Origin: Kappaphycus alvarezii
Lineage: Eukaryota > Rhodophyta > Florideophyceae > Gigartinales > Solieriaceae
Reading direction: 5' to 3'
Assembly (NCBI GenBank): GCA_002205965.3
Contig: NADL03000499.1
Span: 1-64,000, forward strand
DNA: 64,000 nucleotides
Shown: piece by piece, positions 45,401-56,005 of the stretch
How positions within the stretch are numbered: position 1 is the first letter of the stretch
Layout: each line of letters begins with the position of its first letter
Notes under the pieces: generated by a model
The model's database searches: none
What the model was told of the DNA's origin: nothing
The model's input: the letters and a program-made list of their open reading frames with translations, nothing else
Translations under genes and position numbers: made by a program

Positions 45401-46090
45401 AATCAAAAATACTTTTTCCTCTCATTTTTGAGCTAACCCGTGTTTTAAATACTTATAAATCCCGATCAAAAACCGTTTTGGAAAATCAATTACGATGTTC
45501 TGAGTACGTTCCACTTTTTCTTACTCGATATCTTTCAAGTTTAGAGGTTATTTGCCACAATTTACCCTTTTAGAAACTGCAGGTGAATGTCTTAGCAAAA
45601 GTATCTAGAGTTTTAAGCTATTGAACAAAATTTTACTGTAATTCTCTGTTTCTGCAGTATTTTTAAATACCTATGGTTCCAAAATATGTTTAGTTGCCTC
45701 ACCGTAAATATTTGTACTACGAAGAGTTTTGTACTCATATGAGTACAGTTATATGGCGGATAAACATTAGCCACCAACATAGCTATAGCAGTTGGAATTT
45801 TCTGAAAACTCTTCAGAATCAAACAGGAAAATTTTGACAAAAGGGAGTTATTGTTTCCTAATTATAATCTTATTCCGGTCAAAATGGTGTAATAATTGCC
45901 TTCGGTATTTATTATTCTCCTTTAACCTGAAATATGTCTCCAGTATCCATGAGAAACATGATTATTTAAAATTAGAAATTGTCCACGTATTTGCTACTGT
46001 CAGTTTGTCTTTCAGAGAGATTAGTGAGTTATGAGGAGAGAGAAATTTACGGGAAGACTAGCACAGAACTAGCACAGAATTATCACAGCT
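36461..46090. other. AT-rich desert
   Basis: No gene, RNA or clear repeat pair is supported across this 9.6 kb. Local hints only: a weak copia/gypsy-like patch at 37550-37920, a short ATG frame at 38384 (MFKMAETIKRTLGTYRPYHE), and a Cys-rich patch near 39480-39580 (QCVRCLMQFICV...CQC) resembling a fungal Zn-cluster-like relic. Most is probably transposon debris too old to read. Confidence 0.5.
45243..45288. repeat. Two perfect tandem copies of a 23 bp unit
   Basis: TGCATACAATGCAAAAAAAC plus ACT occurs twice without spacer. Each unit itself contains an imperfect TGCATACAATGCA palindrome. Confidence 0.9.
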
Positions 46091-46313
46091 CTTGTGGGTA
46101 CAGCTTCCTGCAATTGGTTGCAATCGCAGTTCGCTGCTGAAACAAAAAGTACAGGATAATCATGATATGCTGTATTTGAACAGGGCTGGTGTCTTGAGTT
46201 CCGCTTTGATCAAGGCATTTTCAACGCCGTGTATGGTGGTCAATCTTTACCGATGCGGATCAAGACATGCCAGATGCAAAGGGTAGAGTGTAGAAAGACT
46301 AATCAGAAAAGCG

Positions 46314-46784
46314 TCAAGTGAGAATCTGACGGGCTTTTATCTCACGCAGGCAAAAGAAAAACCGCGCTAGGAATATTTTGAGCTCTGTTTGAGGAGTGGA
46401 TCCACGATGGGCGGCAGTGAAGACGGAAAGCCGTCGGAGGCAGGTTGAGCCCTCTGCGCCAACCGCAGCGAAAACTTCAATAACGACAAAGAGAGTGGAG
46501 ATTTCAGGATCTAGAACCACGGTGCCGTAGTGGGATATTTCAAGGCGTTCGTCCTGCAAGGCGGCACTCCCGCCGGAAATGGTATAGCGGAGAATGCGCG
46601 AACTGATATGAGGGTGGTTTAAATTGACGCCCATAGCTTTATCGCGGGGCCGAGCCCATAAGCCAAGGGGAATGTTCGGATCAGTGCGAAATGGTGCGAA
46701 TGCTGACGAGGGTGAATATGACTGGGAGGAAAAGGAACATGATATTAAACGAGGGCAGAAATTTTGACTTCCATACAACAGCAA
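46314..46784 (-). other. Unidentified coding-like segment, minus strand
   Basis: The minus strand is open for 156 residues in a stretch richer in GC than its surroundings. It reads FRTDPNIPLGLWARPRDKAM, then HPHISSRILRYTISGGS and RLEISHYGTVVLDPEIS. A TTTTCCTCCCAG tract near 46725 looks like a 3' splice site and GTAAAC near 46805 like a donor, but joining them does not keep a frame open. I do not recognise the family; it could be a host gene fragment. Confidence 0.3.
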
Positions 46785-47263
46785 TACAAGGAATTTTGTT
46801 TACCTAATGATTGCGGGTCTGTCCATCGTCGTAATTGCAGGTGAGCGCTGGAGTTTCGAAATTATCAAGCAGTGGAGGGAACTCTGAGGCCGACGGGAAC
46901 AGGAATTGCAGCGCACCTGACCCGGAATGAGAGTATTTCCTAGGCACTGGGAAACATTTTGTAATATACCCATATTTTCTGTTGGAGCTTTGTAATGGTT
47001 TGGATTTTTGTTGATGTTGAAATTACAACAGGTGCAATTCTACTACTGAATACAATTCTGTTCTCGATGTTAATATTTATCTTCATGTTATGGTTTTACA
47101 GACTGTATTTTGATCAATTGTGATAAGCCACTCACGGAAGATTTTATGACATCAAAGCATTCATCCTACTGATATGTGTAATCCAAAGACCAAATTATCA
47201 ATAAATATTCAATAAACTGACTAGCAAAGTGGGTCACAATGCCTAGGTTAGTTGGTGCTCAAT

Positions 47264-47315
47264 GGAGAAAAGCTTTGGGTGTTTTACTCTTGGAAGATAT
47301 ACCCGATCTATCCTG
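47264..47315 (+). repeat. Dispersed 50 bp motif, copy 1
   Basis: Core GGGTGTTTTACTCTTGGAAG followed by ATATACCCGATCTATCCTG. Other strong copies are at 54511-54559 (+), 55581-55634 (+) and 60711-60756 (-). Confidence 0.7.
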
Positions 47316-47804
47316 TGGTGCTCAATTGCCGGAGGAAAGAAGTCAGAGTGAATCCAGAGAAGATACTACGAGACTGAGTGCTGGGTATCTTATGAACACA
47401 TTTCGAAGTAATAAAAGAATACCTAGCACTCAAGTACATAATCAATATTTCTCACCAAAAAGCAATTCAAAAGCGGCGTTTAAATTTTGGGAAGCCAAGT
47501 AGGTGCCATTTTGAGGATGATACATACATAATAAAACATAAGAACTGGAAGCTTCACGGACGTAGGGTAGGTGAGCTCAGTCCCGCTTGGGTATAGGTAG
47601 AGGCTTTTCGTGATCGCTTGGGGACTCGGAGTTTTCCTATATACCTGGTCCCGGAACCCGGCTTGCTCGGTAATCCCCACACGAGAACGTACATTAGGGC
47701 TATAGGGAACCGCGGCGGCACAATTACCTTTGCTGTCACATTCGGTTATCCGCTCGGTTCTTTAAATAAAATGGTTTGCTACTATACTCCATTGACTTCC
47801 TTGA

Positions 47805-48053
47805 ATGTATCCAAAGCTTAAAAATTCAGAGTGTAAGAAGCGTTCATCACAGATAATTGCAGGACCAGACTTGTTCGGATTCCTTTATGTAGGCGGGCGT
47901 ATCCGGACGCTTATGATTGTTAAACTAAGTGGTCAGGCATGTCACTGTGAGGGCCATGGAGACCTGTGGGTGGGTCTGCATTCAGAGAAAGCCACGGAAG
48001 CAATCTCTTCCGAGATCAAGGGTCTCGCGACGAGTCTAACGCCAGTCATGTGA
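47805..48053 (+). other. Unidentified ORF
   Basis: An 82-residue ATG frame: MYPKLKNSECKKRSSQIIAG, then DLFGFLYVGGRIRTLMIVKL, CHCEGHGDLWVGLHSEKAT and a TSLTPVM end. The composition looks protein-like, but no family is recognised and there are no neighbours to support it. Confidence 0.25.
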
Positions 48054-48364
48054 TAACGTTCTTCCATCTCTGCTCCTCATTCTTAGGTACCCCCTATCGG
48101 CTAATAACTTCCACTGCCTCTAAATTTATGAATCAGCAAAGCTTTTATATCATTTTATATATTTATGAATAGAATGCAACTTTAGCAAAACATTCCTTTA
48201 GAATAAACTGTATCTGTCCAAAGCTGACCATATCGTTCAAGCACAAAGACACCCCAAGTTCCTCTCCATATAAAATTACCTCTATAGTGACTCTAGCGGA
48301 GTTTGGAGAAAGGCGTTGGAGAATATACGAACGATTATACGCCCATTTGAACCTGTGACCACAA

Positions 48365-49723
48365 TGATATGGGTAAATCGTCCGCAGAAGAGATAGCCAG
48401 AACCAATTACCCCAAGAATGAGGCGATGCAAGCGACAAAAGTGCTACCTTGGTATAGTTGAACGAACAAAAAGGATTGTATATGGAAGAGAGTTGAGAGG
48501 ACTAAAATCAAGTATGGAAGGAGCAGGGTCTACTACTGATGCTCTCGACCAGCATAGGAAAATGTTTCTCGGGTCTGAAGTTGACTCTAAGCTTCCTACT
48601 GCTCGGGACTTGACTTGAACTTGTCTGCAAACTTGCTTGACCTCTCGATGAGGAAGCAGTTTACTCAGCGTATATGGACTTTCGGCTACCCTAAAATCCG
48701 AACAAAACTACAGAATATACCAGGAAATGCATAAAAACACTTTGTGTGGACGATATGCTCCAAAAAAAAAGATACTTAAGAAAATAACAAACAGTCTATG
48801 TTCCACTTATTTCCCATTCTCTAAATCAGATCCAAACAACTCCTCTAAAATATCCATGTTGCCCAAGCAGTCCCCAAAAATATCTTCGAACGGCTCAAAA
48901 CTATCTATTTCCTCCTGGAAGATATCTCAACTACTAAAGATGTACCCATACGGTTCCATCGTCGGTACCACTTGTTCCATACATTCCACCATTCCAACAC
49001 TTCCCATGCCTCTCTGTCCCTCATCCTCCTCATGATCTTCCTCGTCGTTAACCTCGTAGACCAATTCCGGGGCTGCCCACTCCTCGAAGGTCTCCCCAGC
49101 TCCCACATCGACTTCCAACTCCTGCCCCTCAGGTACCTCCTCCGCCTCCTCATCGACGAACAAACGACGCACAAATTCGATCACCTTTTTTTTGTTTGTC
49201 GGCGTAGGTAGTCATCACGGACAGTAGGTGCGAAAGGGAGCAGTGGAATGGAGTTTACGGGGCGGGGGTGGCGATTTATGGTGATGGAGGCGGAGGGGCG
49301 AAAGTTGTTCATTTTGGTTGTAAATGGGGTGGAGCGATTGTGGATGGCAGATAGAGGGTGTGAAGGGGAATGTAGTGTATGTAGGGGTTGATAGATTTCA
49401 AAAAAGTTGCGTAAAATGGGTTTAAGTACACCTTAGAGGCGGGCTGTAGTCGGTAGGAAAAAGTTAAAATCGAAATTGCAGTAGTGCATTTGCGTGAAAC
49501 CTCTACATAAGGAGTGAATTTAATGAAGAAAGTAGATAGAGAAGACGAAAAACGCCGATTTGGAGGGGATGATACAGTATTAAAATATCTAGGGAGGATG
49601 GTAGGCAAATTTGGAAAGGACGGTGAGCGAAGTCGGAGGCGGGATCGTTATAACTTGCTGGATTACACGAGGGGAGGACTATTTCCTGTATTACACAAGG
49701 GGAGGACCATTTTACGTATTACA
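48365..49723 (-). repeat. Solo long-type LTR (copy L3)
   Basis: On the minus strand it begins TGTAATACG with two minisatellite units and ends CCCATATCA: 1359 bp, TG...CA. The flanks are CACAA (48360-48364) and CACAC (49724-49728), a probable 5 bp target duplication with one mismatch. No internal element sequence is attached, so it is a solo LTR made by LTR-LTR recombination. Confidence 0.85.
48807..49312 (-). pseudogene. LTR-encoded acidic protein (L3 copy)
   Basis: The start is the ATG at 49312-49310 (CCAAAATGAAC). It reads a basic leader (NFRPSASITINRHPRPVNS), PTVRDDYLRRQTKK, then after a 1 bp shift VIEFVRRLFVDEEAEEVPEG, an acidic centre much shorter than in A2 (NDEEDHEEDEG), MEQVVPTMEPYG, one stop, and a C-terminus DILEELFGSDLENGK identical to A2's. 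So the ends are conserved while the acidic tract varies in length. One frameshift and one stop break it. Confidence 0.75.
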
Positions 49724-49739
49724 CACACCAGCGGATCAA

Positions 49740-50124
49740 GATAGGCGATGAGGCAAAAAAGATATTTAGAGAGTATAGCTTGTGGATCGATTTTATGCAT
49801 GAGGACCATTTTGGCCCTCTAGAAGCTCCCCATTGCATTCAGGGCCACATTTTGGGCAAATTTGAAGACAAAGGCGTACACTCTGAGATTGAATCCTCCC
49901 AAAACAGAGATCAAGATTGGACCAGCTTCGAATTTCTCTCGGCAGATAATGGTATTTCGTCAATTTCACACTCTGAAGATAATGCCGCGGTCGGGGAAGT
50001 TTTGGGGTTGAAGTTCATGATTAGAGAATGCAAATGGGTAAATGAGCTAGGGAAAGAAACTGTTACTACGAAGTCGGTCCTTTCCGCAAATTACCATTCA
50101 CTTCATCCCAAGACCAATTCCTGA
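49740..50124 (+). other. Unidentified ORF next to the solo LTR
   Basis: The plus strand is open from about 49730 to 50124: KIGDEAKKIFREYSLWIDFM, then HEDHFGPLEAPHC, and a polar acidic region with SSQNRDQDWTSFEF. Its last 35 residues (TVTTKSVLSANYHSLHPK) resemble VTTKPTLSADSCSLYPK at the 5' edge of the LTR at 51.9-53.4 kb, so its 3' part may be LTR L7 sequence. The 5' part could be a gene interrupted by L3. Confidence 0.35.
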
Positions 50125-51876
50125 CTTCTCTTCCTTCAAACCAGTCGTGATGCCTTTTCTTTCAACGAAAAAATATCTATTTTTAATCCACTTTTATATT
50201 CCTTTTTCTCTATGAATACTAATCCACTGCGCAACTCAATTATATTTTTTTGAACATTTTGTCCTCCTTTTTCCGAAAGAAATCTTTGGACTAGTCATCC
50301 GCCTCGACATCCAAATTCAGTTCCGTTATTCTAATAAGAAGAATTTATTATTGCCAACAAAGCATGAAAATACAAAGCAGCAGCATCGCTTCGCATGTTT
50401 TTAAATTCAACCAAGGTCGTGAAAATTATCGAAGATATGCCTCTTTTAAAAATCTATTGAAAATGTATTGAGTATTCTCCTCTATTACTAACCAACCCCA
50501 AAGTTCACTGACACCCGCATTTACTTTCCTGTAAGCATGAACCAGTTCCACCGGCCCACTGCCAACAGGAATCCAATCAAAGCCTTGCGTCACATTAACC
50601 GCCTAGCTTTGATGGTGCATGCGCCAACAGACTACGAGCAATACCTAAGGCGTATGTGTGGTCGTGGGTTACTTAAGCTAACGATATATCCACTTTGACT
50701 TCAGCTGTGAAGTAATAGTTGGGCGGAGAAAGGTCCCATTCGCCTTTTTTCCTGGTTCCCTTTTCTTTTTTTCTTTCTGTCGCTGTGGCTGCGGCGACAG
50801 GCTATTTATCTGGTCCAAGGTGTTATTGTACCGGTCGAGTAAGTTCGAAATAATCTAAAGCGCGCAATTGAGCCGGCTGGTTTCCTTACACCCTTATCCA
50901 AATATTCACAGTACGTGCTTCCCTTCATGCTGTGACCTTGCACAATATCGGAATAGGCCCTTCCTTTCACCACTTCAGAAGTACATTGTATATTTCGATA
51001 AACAATCTTCACCATTGTGCCAGCTCGTACTAATCCATAACCACGCACATGGGACTGCCGAACACACGCTTATCCCCGTAGCGAGTACATTCCGCCTCCA
51101 CGTGGCGCATCTGTATAACAACCTGAATACAACAGAGCCTCAATAAAAATTGAATTGCGAAAGTCCAATGGACTGCAAAATTAGGTATTTAATTGCACGT
51201 GTACGCGGCATACAGTGCGTCAAATCTGAGCTCGAATTTGTACAAAATGTGATGTGTATATCTGACTCTTCGTTTTGGGATTGAGGGGAGCTTGAGAATA
51301 ACGAAAAAGAACTGTAGAATCTAGATATTTCTGGGGAGGTTCTAAACGACCTTGAGCTGTGCGAGGGCATTTTTAGGGATTTTATTGTAGATCCGGCTAT
51401 CATGCAGGAATTGTCTGGTTATTACCTCAAATATGGGTATTGAGAGGAACAAATATATACATTTATCCCAAAAGTGTCTGCTGTTATTATTATCGTGCTT
51501 AAGCTTCCCTTGGGTGAATTTTATGTTTATTATTATGTGTATTTGAGACTTAACGGTAATCTTTAAAGTTAACATTTCCTTACTGTTACGTTTTATCTAC
51601 AAGAAGTTAGGTAAGCTGAGGGAATTTCAAATACGAAACCAAATAGCTGAGAAGTTGAATATAAACTTCTTGCTTAAGAATCCTATCGTTTAAGTTTATC
51701 AAAGAGCACAAATAGTAGAACTTGAACCTTCTAGGCTCACCTCTATCCCTCTGATCCCCAGTCCTTACGACCTTGTCCATGTCCCTACGAATATATCACG
51801 GTACTAATTGCTTGCAACATTTACATCGTAGGACAATTCGTTTTCAGAGACTTATCTTCGCCAAATATACCTATCA
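50018..51876 (+). repeat. Diverged long-type LTR (copy L7) with an internal insertion
   Basis: It matches L5 and L6 from the TACTACGAA block through a TTTGTCCTCC...AAAGAAATCTTT segment, then an acidic-ORF relic, a GAGACTTAACGGTAATC block, a TATATCACGGTA block, and the end TACCTATCA at 51876. The start is approximate. It is about 420 bp longer than L5/L6; the excess lies at about 50651-51050 and is bounded by imperfect inverted repeats (TATGTGTGGTCGTGG against CCATAACCACGCACATG), so a small DNA element may have inserted. Confidence 0.6.
50537..51444 (+). pseudogene. LTR-encoded acidic protein, interrupted copy (L7)
   Basis: The ATG at 50537 starts MNQFHRPTANRNPIKALR, then LALMVHAPTDYEQYLRRM, aligning with the N-terminal block of A2. 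About 500 bp later the frame shows LDISGEVLNDLELCEGIF and an AIMQELSGYYLKYGY end, aligning with LDIS.GEIESCEPF and ILEELFGSDLE. The middle is replaced by unrelated DNA. Confidence 0.6.
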
Positions 51877-51922
51877 TGTACTATACTTGTGTAATGACCG
51901 CGTCCAGGTCCTTAGGCACGCG

Positions 51923-53363
51923 TGAAGTGGCGAAAGATGATATTATCGAAGCCACGTATCCAAAGAAGGAGGCGTTAGGACTGACAAGAGTTATAAGTAA
52001 GTATCATTGTAGAAACTAGGGGATCTAGTAAGAAAGGGATGGAATCGTGCCAGAAGAAGTGTAGAAGGTTATTGTTTACTACCTATGCTCAGAGATTAGC
52101 TTAAAACAATGCTTCTCAGGTGCATAGTTTGACTTTAAAATTCTACTCTACATGGTTATGCACTTGAATTTGTCCCTCAGTTTGCTTGCTCTTTTGTAGA
52201 GGAAGCAATTTTCTCAGCTTTTTAAACTTTTTGGATAACCCTAAAGTCTTGAACTAAAATAATAAGCACCATAAGTAGCATTAAACGGAATATTGTGGAG
52301 TTACAATACTAACAGTAAATACTACTAGGATATGCTAACACGATAAAAATATTGATTTACTCCTCGCAATCTTCTTCCTCGAGATCGGAGCTAAATAATT
52401 CCTCCAAAATTTCTATAACTCCAACGCAGCAGCTACAAATTTTGTCGACCAGTCCAGAATGGTAGGCAGTCTCCTCAGACATATCAAGGTCCTCAAACCC
52501 TTCCTCAGGACCCCAACCCCCGCTACATCCGCATCAGGGAAGTCAGGCACTACGATTACTCCCTCACTCTCGCGTCCATCCTCCACAGCAGTTCCCTCAT
52601 GGTGTTATATCACTTGCTATCATGGGTCCACCCAATTATCCTCCTCTTCCAGATAATCTACATTCTCCTCAGCATCCTTCGGCTAATTTGGCTTTTCTTC
52701 CCCCTCTGCCTCCTGAAAGTAATGACGACGAACTGACTTCCGAACACGTTCTCGGTCTAATCCTCTACAATAATCCTCGTAATCAGTTGGCCTATTAGTT
52801 ATCAAGGCCAAAACGTCCATGACCCGGCGGACTCCGAACGGCTTGACGATAGTGGGGACGGGCGGGGATTAATAATGTTGGCAGTAAAGGGGTGAGCTGA
52901 TGGGGTAGCTTATGGAAGCAAGGTTACCTCAACGACACTCCTATTGAGATTTAAATAGAGTATTTCCCCGAAAATTTTAACGGCCTTGAGGAATGTAAAA
53001 GAGATGCAATATCGTGGCTTCGTATTCTCATGTATTCAGGGCAATAATTAAATTCTGCTTGACAAAATATCGGACGGAACTTTATTTGGATGACGGCGTG
53101 GATCCCGAGTCGAAAGATTTCTTTTTAAAAAATGAGGACCAAATTTGCAACCATAAAAATTAAAATGGAGGCATGTGATGATTTTTTAGTTAATAAAGGA
53201 AAAGTAGTGTAGGATTTCTTTTTTTGTAGAAAGAAAAGTAGAATGATAGTTTTGAAAAGGAGAGGTAAGTAATAGATCTTGGGATAAAGGGAACAGGAAT
53301 CTGCAGAAAGGGTCGGTTTCGTAGTAACTTCTGACTCATCTACAATATTCGAAGCACCTCGCA
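51923..53363 (-). repeat. Diverged long-type LTR (copy L6)
   Basis: On the minus strand: a 5' block with TACTACGAAACC, an acidic-ORF relic, CTTTAGGGTTATCC...AAAGCTGAG matching the TATA region of A2, and a CGCCTCCTTCTTTGG end. Length 1441 bp. It lies tail-to-tail with L7, 46 bp apart. No target duplication found; ends approximate. Confidence 0.65.
52357..52820 (-). pseudogene. LTR-encoded acidic protein, decayed copy (L6)
   Basis: From the ATG at 52820 the minus strand reads MDVLALITNRPTDYEDYCRG, DRERVRKSVRRHYFQEAEGE, then stops, an acidic patch (DAEENVDYLEEEDNWVDP), and in a shifted frame a C-terminus EILEELFSSDLEEEDCEE that ends at the TAA (52359-52357). The PTD..DY block and the ILEELF.SDLE end match A2 although the DNA is well diverged. 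Confidence 0.65.
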
Positions 53364-53502
53364 TAATTCTGTAACCAGCAAGTGGATCATGAGTGAAAGA
53401 AAACGAGGGGATTCCGATAGAGTCACCATGTTGGGCTCCAATCTCGTTTCGCAATACTTCGAACCTAGTACATAAATAAGCATTCTCTGCGCCTCAGCAC
53501 TA
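53364..53502 (-). pseudogene. LINE reverse transcriptase, distal fragment
   Basis: The minus strand reads EIGAQHGDSIGIPSFSF, matching the LINE RT block GvqQGDPLGp.lF. It is separated from the upstream RT fragment at 54230-54619 by a solo LTR with a perfect target duplication. The fragment ends where LTR L6 begins. Confidence 0.6.
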
Positions 53503-54226
53503 TGATGTGCGCAAATTCGCACACGAAAAAAAAACTAGATGAGGACCATAATTGTATACAGTATCGAAATTGGGAAGATATTTTTACAGTTTCTGAATTT
53601 GCAAGATTTTTTTTATTTTGGGTGAGTGTGGCAAATTCATCGATTGATTTTTTTTATTTTAGGACACGCTGTCATAGTAGATGTCAGTACAGTTCCACGT
53701 TGTGGGTGATACTACGAATGACTCTGAACGGTCTATATAATGGCCACATCAATTCCCACCCCTGGCCGATGGGTGGCTGGAATGGGTATGGCACCTAGAT
53801 ATTTACGTTGAGGAAATATCTTCTAATAGTCTCTCTGTTTCACACTATTACCGTGAATACATTTCATGGTTATTAGTATGTTTGTTTGAGACTTTTGGGG
53901 TAGCCAAAAGTCTGTATAAGCCGAGTAAACTGCTTCCTTTAGTGGAGGTGAAGAAAGTTGGCAGACAACTTCAAGCCCAGTCCCAGATAGTTAGGAAGTT
54001 GAGAGTCAACTTCAGACCCAAGAAAAATCTATTTACGCTAGTCACTAAGCATAGGTGGTAGACCCTGCCCCTTTCATACTTTCCTGTAGCCCATTCAACT
54101 GTCTTCCCTATCCACTCCTTTCTGATCGTTCAAATATATCACGGTAGCACTTTTGTCGCTTGCAACACCTCCTTCTTGGGGTAATTGGTTCTGAGGATCT
54201 CTTCCCCTGCTGATTTATCCCTAACA
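53503..54226 (+). repeat. Solo short-type LTR with perfect 5 bp target duplication
   Basis: TGATGTGCGC...CCCTAACA, 724 bp, matching the A1 3' LTR along its whole length. CACTA lies directly before (53498-53502) and directly after (54227-54231). This fixes the true LTR boundaries and shows that the element makes 5 bp duplications. It interrupts a minus-strand LINE RT. Confidence 0.95.
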
Positions 54227-54229
54227 CAC

Positions 54230-54619
54230 TAGTAAACCCAAGGGTATACCTGAGTAATTTTTTGATTCCCTCCAGAAATACAGCTCTGGTACAAAAATTG
54301 AAGGAAATTTTCAGGTCAACGGACAGCATGTCCAGCTTAGAGCTATTAAGATCTGTACGACTCGTCTAATCTCGTAGACCAAGGCATCTGTCCTTGCTCT
54401 GATCGCTATACCAAGTTGAAGCGGTTGAAAGAACCCCGTAGTCTTTGCGGGGACACGACGCGTAAAGCTTCCGATCATAAGACGCCGAAGAGTCTCACTT
54501 ACTGCAACAGGAGGAAATGTTTGGGTGTTACTCCTGGAAGATGTGTCCGATCTATCCTGCAATAGGGTGAACGCCATGTCTGGTTTAGCCAGTGCTGTTA
54601 AAGGCGCACCTGCTATCAT
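54230..54619 (-). pseudogene. LINE reverse transcriptase, proximal fragment
   Basis: The minus strand reads FPPVAVSETLRRL and FFQPLQLGIAIRARTDALV, matching the LINE RT pattern RPiavGEtLRRL...PlQlGvg..gG.EA. After a 1 bp shift it reads LSVDLKISFNFCTRAVFLEG, matching the palm block with the first catalytic Asp (lDl.NAFNsv.R). The reading breaks at 54231, where the solo LTR is inserted. This is the same broad LINE type as at 25.4 kb. Confidence 0.7.
54511..54559 (+). repeat. Dispersed 50 bp motif, copy 2 (inside LINE RT)
   Basis: GGGTGTTACTCCTGGAAGAT then GTGTCCGATCTATCCTG. On the minus strand it codes for QDRSDTSSRSNTQTFP just before the RT block PVAVSETL. Confidence 0.65.
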
Positions 54620-54649
54620 CCCAGCTAGCTCCGTAATCCAATAGAGCAG

Positions 54650-55580
54650 TGGACCTTAAACGGTTACAGGAGGGACTACGCTCCCTAAGAGGCCACCTGA
54701 AGACAATCCATCCTTCTCTCCAAATTCCGTTTAGACTCCTACCGCTAGGAGTGTCAGACAAGGAAATAAACTACCCCACTAATTCCCCATCCATCAATCA
54801 GGCCACCGAATTGGACATGAAAGCTGCTGTTGGGTACCTTTGCATCAAACCCTCCGAACCTCTCCGTGGTCTCCTTTGCCCTTAGGGCCACTTTGCTTGC
54901 CAGGTCATGTAAGAATGATCACCTCACTTCAGAAACATGTCCTTCAACGGTACACTGCGCTGATGGTCACTTCCAACGCCGTAGCTAATGACTGGGCTTA
55001 GGGCTACTTTTTAGTTGGTAGAAAGGCACCATTATTCGTATTGTATATCCTGAAACATGGTTTGAACGCAGTTTCATAAGATTTTCAACCTTAGCACCAC
55101 TCGCCACGTACCAGCTCCACTTGCCCCCTTCAAAGACAACTGCAAGGCTCGAAAAGCTACGAGAAGATTATTAAAGCTAGGTATCATTGAATACTTCAAG
55201 GCTTCGCTGCTAGCCAGTTCTCAGTTGATACAAATTTCCGATTCTATCCTGACGTTTTCGCTACTAGGTACACAGATGTATTTGTTGGATGAGACAAAGA
55301 TGCAAGTAGTAATTTAGCCCTGCTGGCAAGTAAAGTACTGCAGTGCTGTGCTGTAGCAACACCCCACGGGCAGGACGTTGCGGAAGGATCTTCATGATGT
55401 AAACTTATTGTGGTGGTAAACCTTTAAACGTTGTAAAATTATTAGAGTACACTGTGCACTAGCACCGAGCGATGCATGTACAACGGTAAAAAAAAATAAG
55501 TGGTTCGTACGTGTACTGTACAATTTATGTCGTGGTTCCCAACACGTACCGTACTAGTGACGTATCCTTTTGTGCACGAT
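54650..55580. other. No recognisable gene
   Basis: Contains one open plus-strand stretch of 78 residues (54649-54885) without recognisable motifs and otherwise nothing I can support. Confidence 0.4.
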
Positions 55581-55634
55581 AGGGGAAAAGCTTTCGGAAT
55601 TTTTACTCTTCGAAGATATATTCGATCTATCCTG
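55581..55634 (+). repeat. Dispersed 50 bp motif, copy 3
   Basis: AGGGGAAAAGCTTTCGG...TTTACTCTTCGAAGATATAT, about 370-425 bp upstream of the Argonaute start codon. Confidence 0.6.
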
Positions 55635-55795
55635 AAGTTTTCCAAGCAACAACCATATTTATGTGTGTATTGAGTTAATGATGTCATTTCAAACATGAAT
55701 CGGTTTCACGTGCACAAATACACATGCTGCAGCGAATCCCATCAAATCTTTCTGTGAATTTCGCCGTTTTTTCCCCATGGGTCAAACCTATTTCC

Positions 55796-55804
55796 TATAT
55801 AAAA
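55796..55804 (+). promoter_or_regulatory. TATA-like box of the Argonaute gene
   Basis: TATATAAAA lies about 200 bp upstream of the ATG at 56006, followed by a pyrimidine-rich stretch typical of fungal 5' leaders. Confidence 0.45.
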
Positions 55805-56005
55805 AAGGTTCAAGAAGTTTGAGTGACATATCTCCACACCTCAGACGTCCCTCTAATTAATCCCAACCCTATTTTTGCTCTTTCGTATTCGTACGTTCTT
55901 CTCACAGTCACTCCATCCGCTCATTACGAAAGTGGTATCATCTTGCTCCTGTTTTCATCCATTTCACTTCTACCCCAGACTTCTCGAATTTCCAAGCCCG
56001 TCAAA

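Noticed and set aside
46725-46816. Intron linking two minus-strand exons at 46.7-46.8 kb
   Set aside because: Donor and acceptor look fair but every phase meets a stop codon at or soon after the join.
51830-51922. Minus-strand YMIGIFGEDKSLK reading that looked like the LINE RT continuing beyond LTR L6
   Set aside because: The same bases on the plus strand are the end of LTR L7 (TACCTATCA at 51876), which aligns well with other LTR ends.
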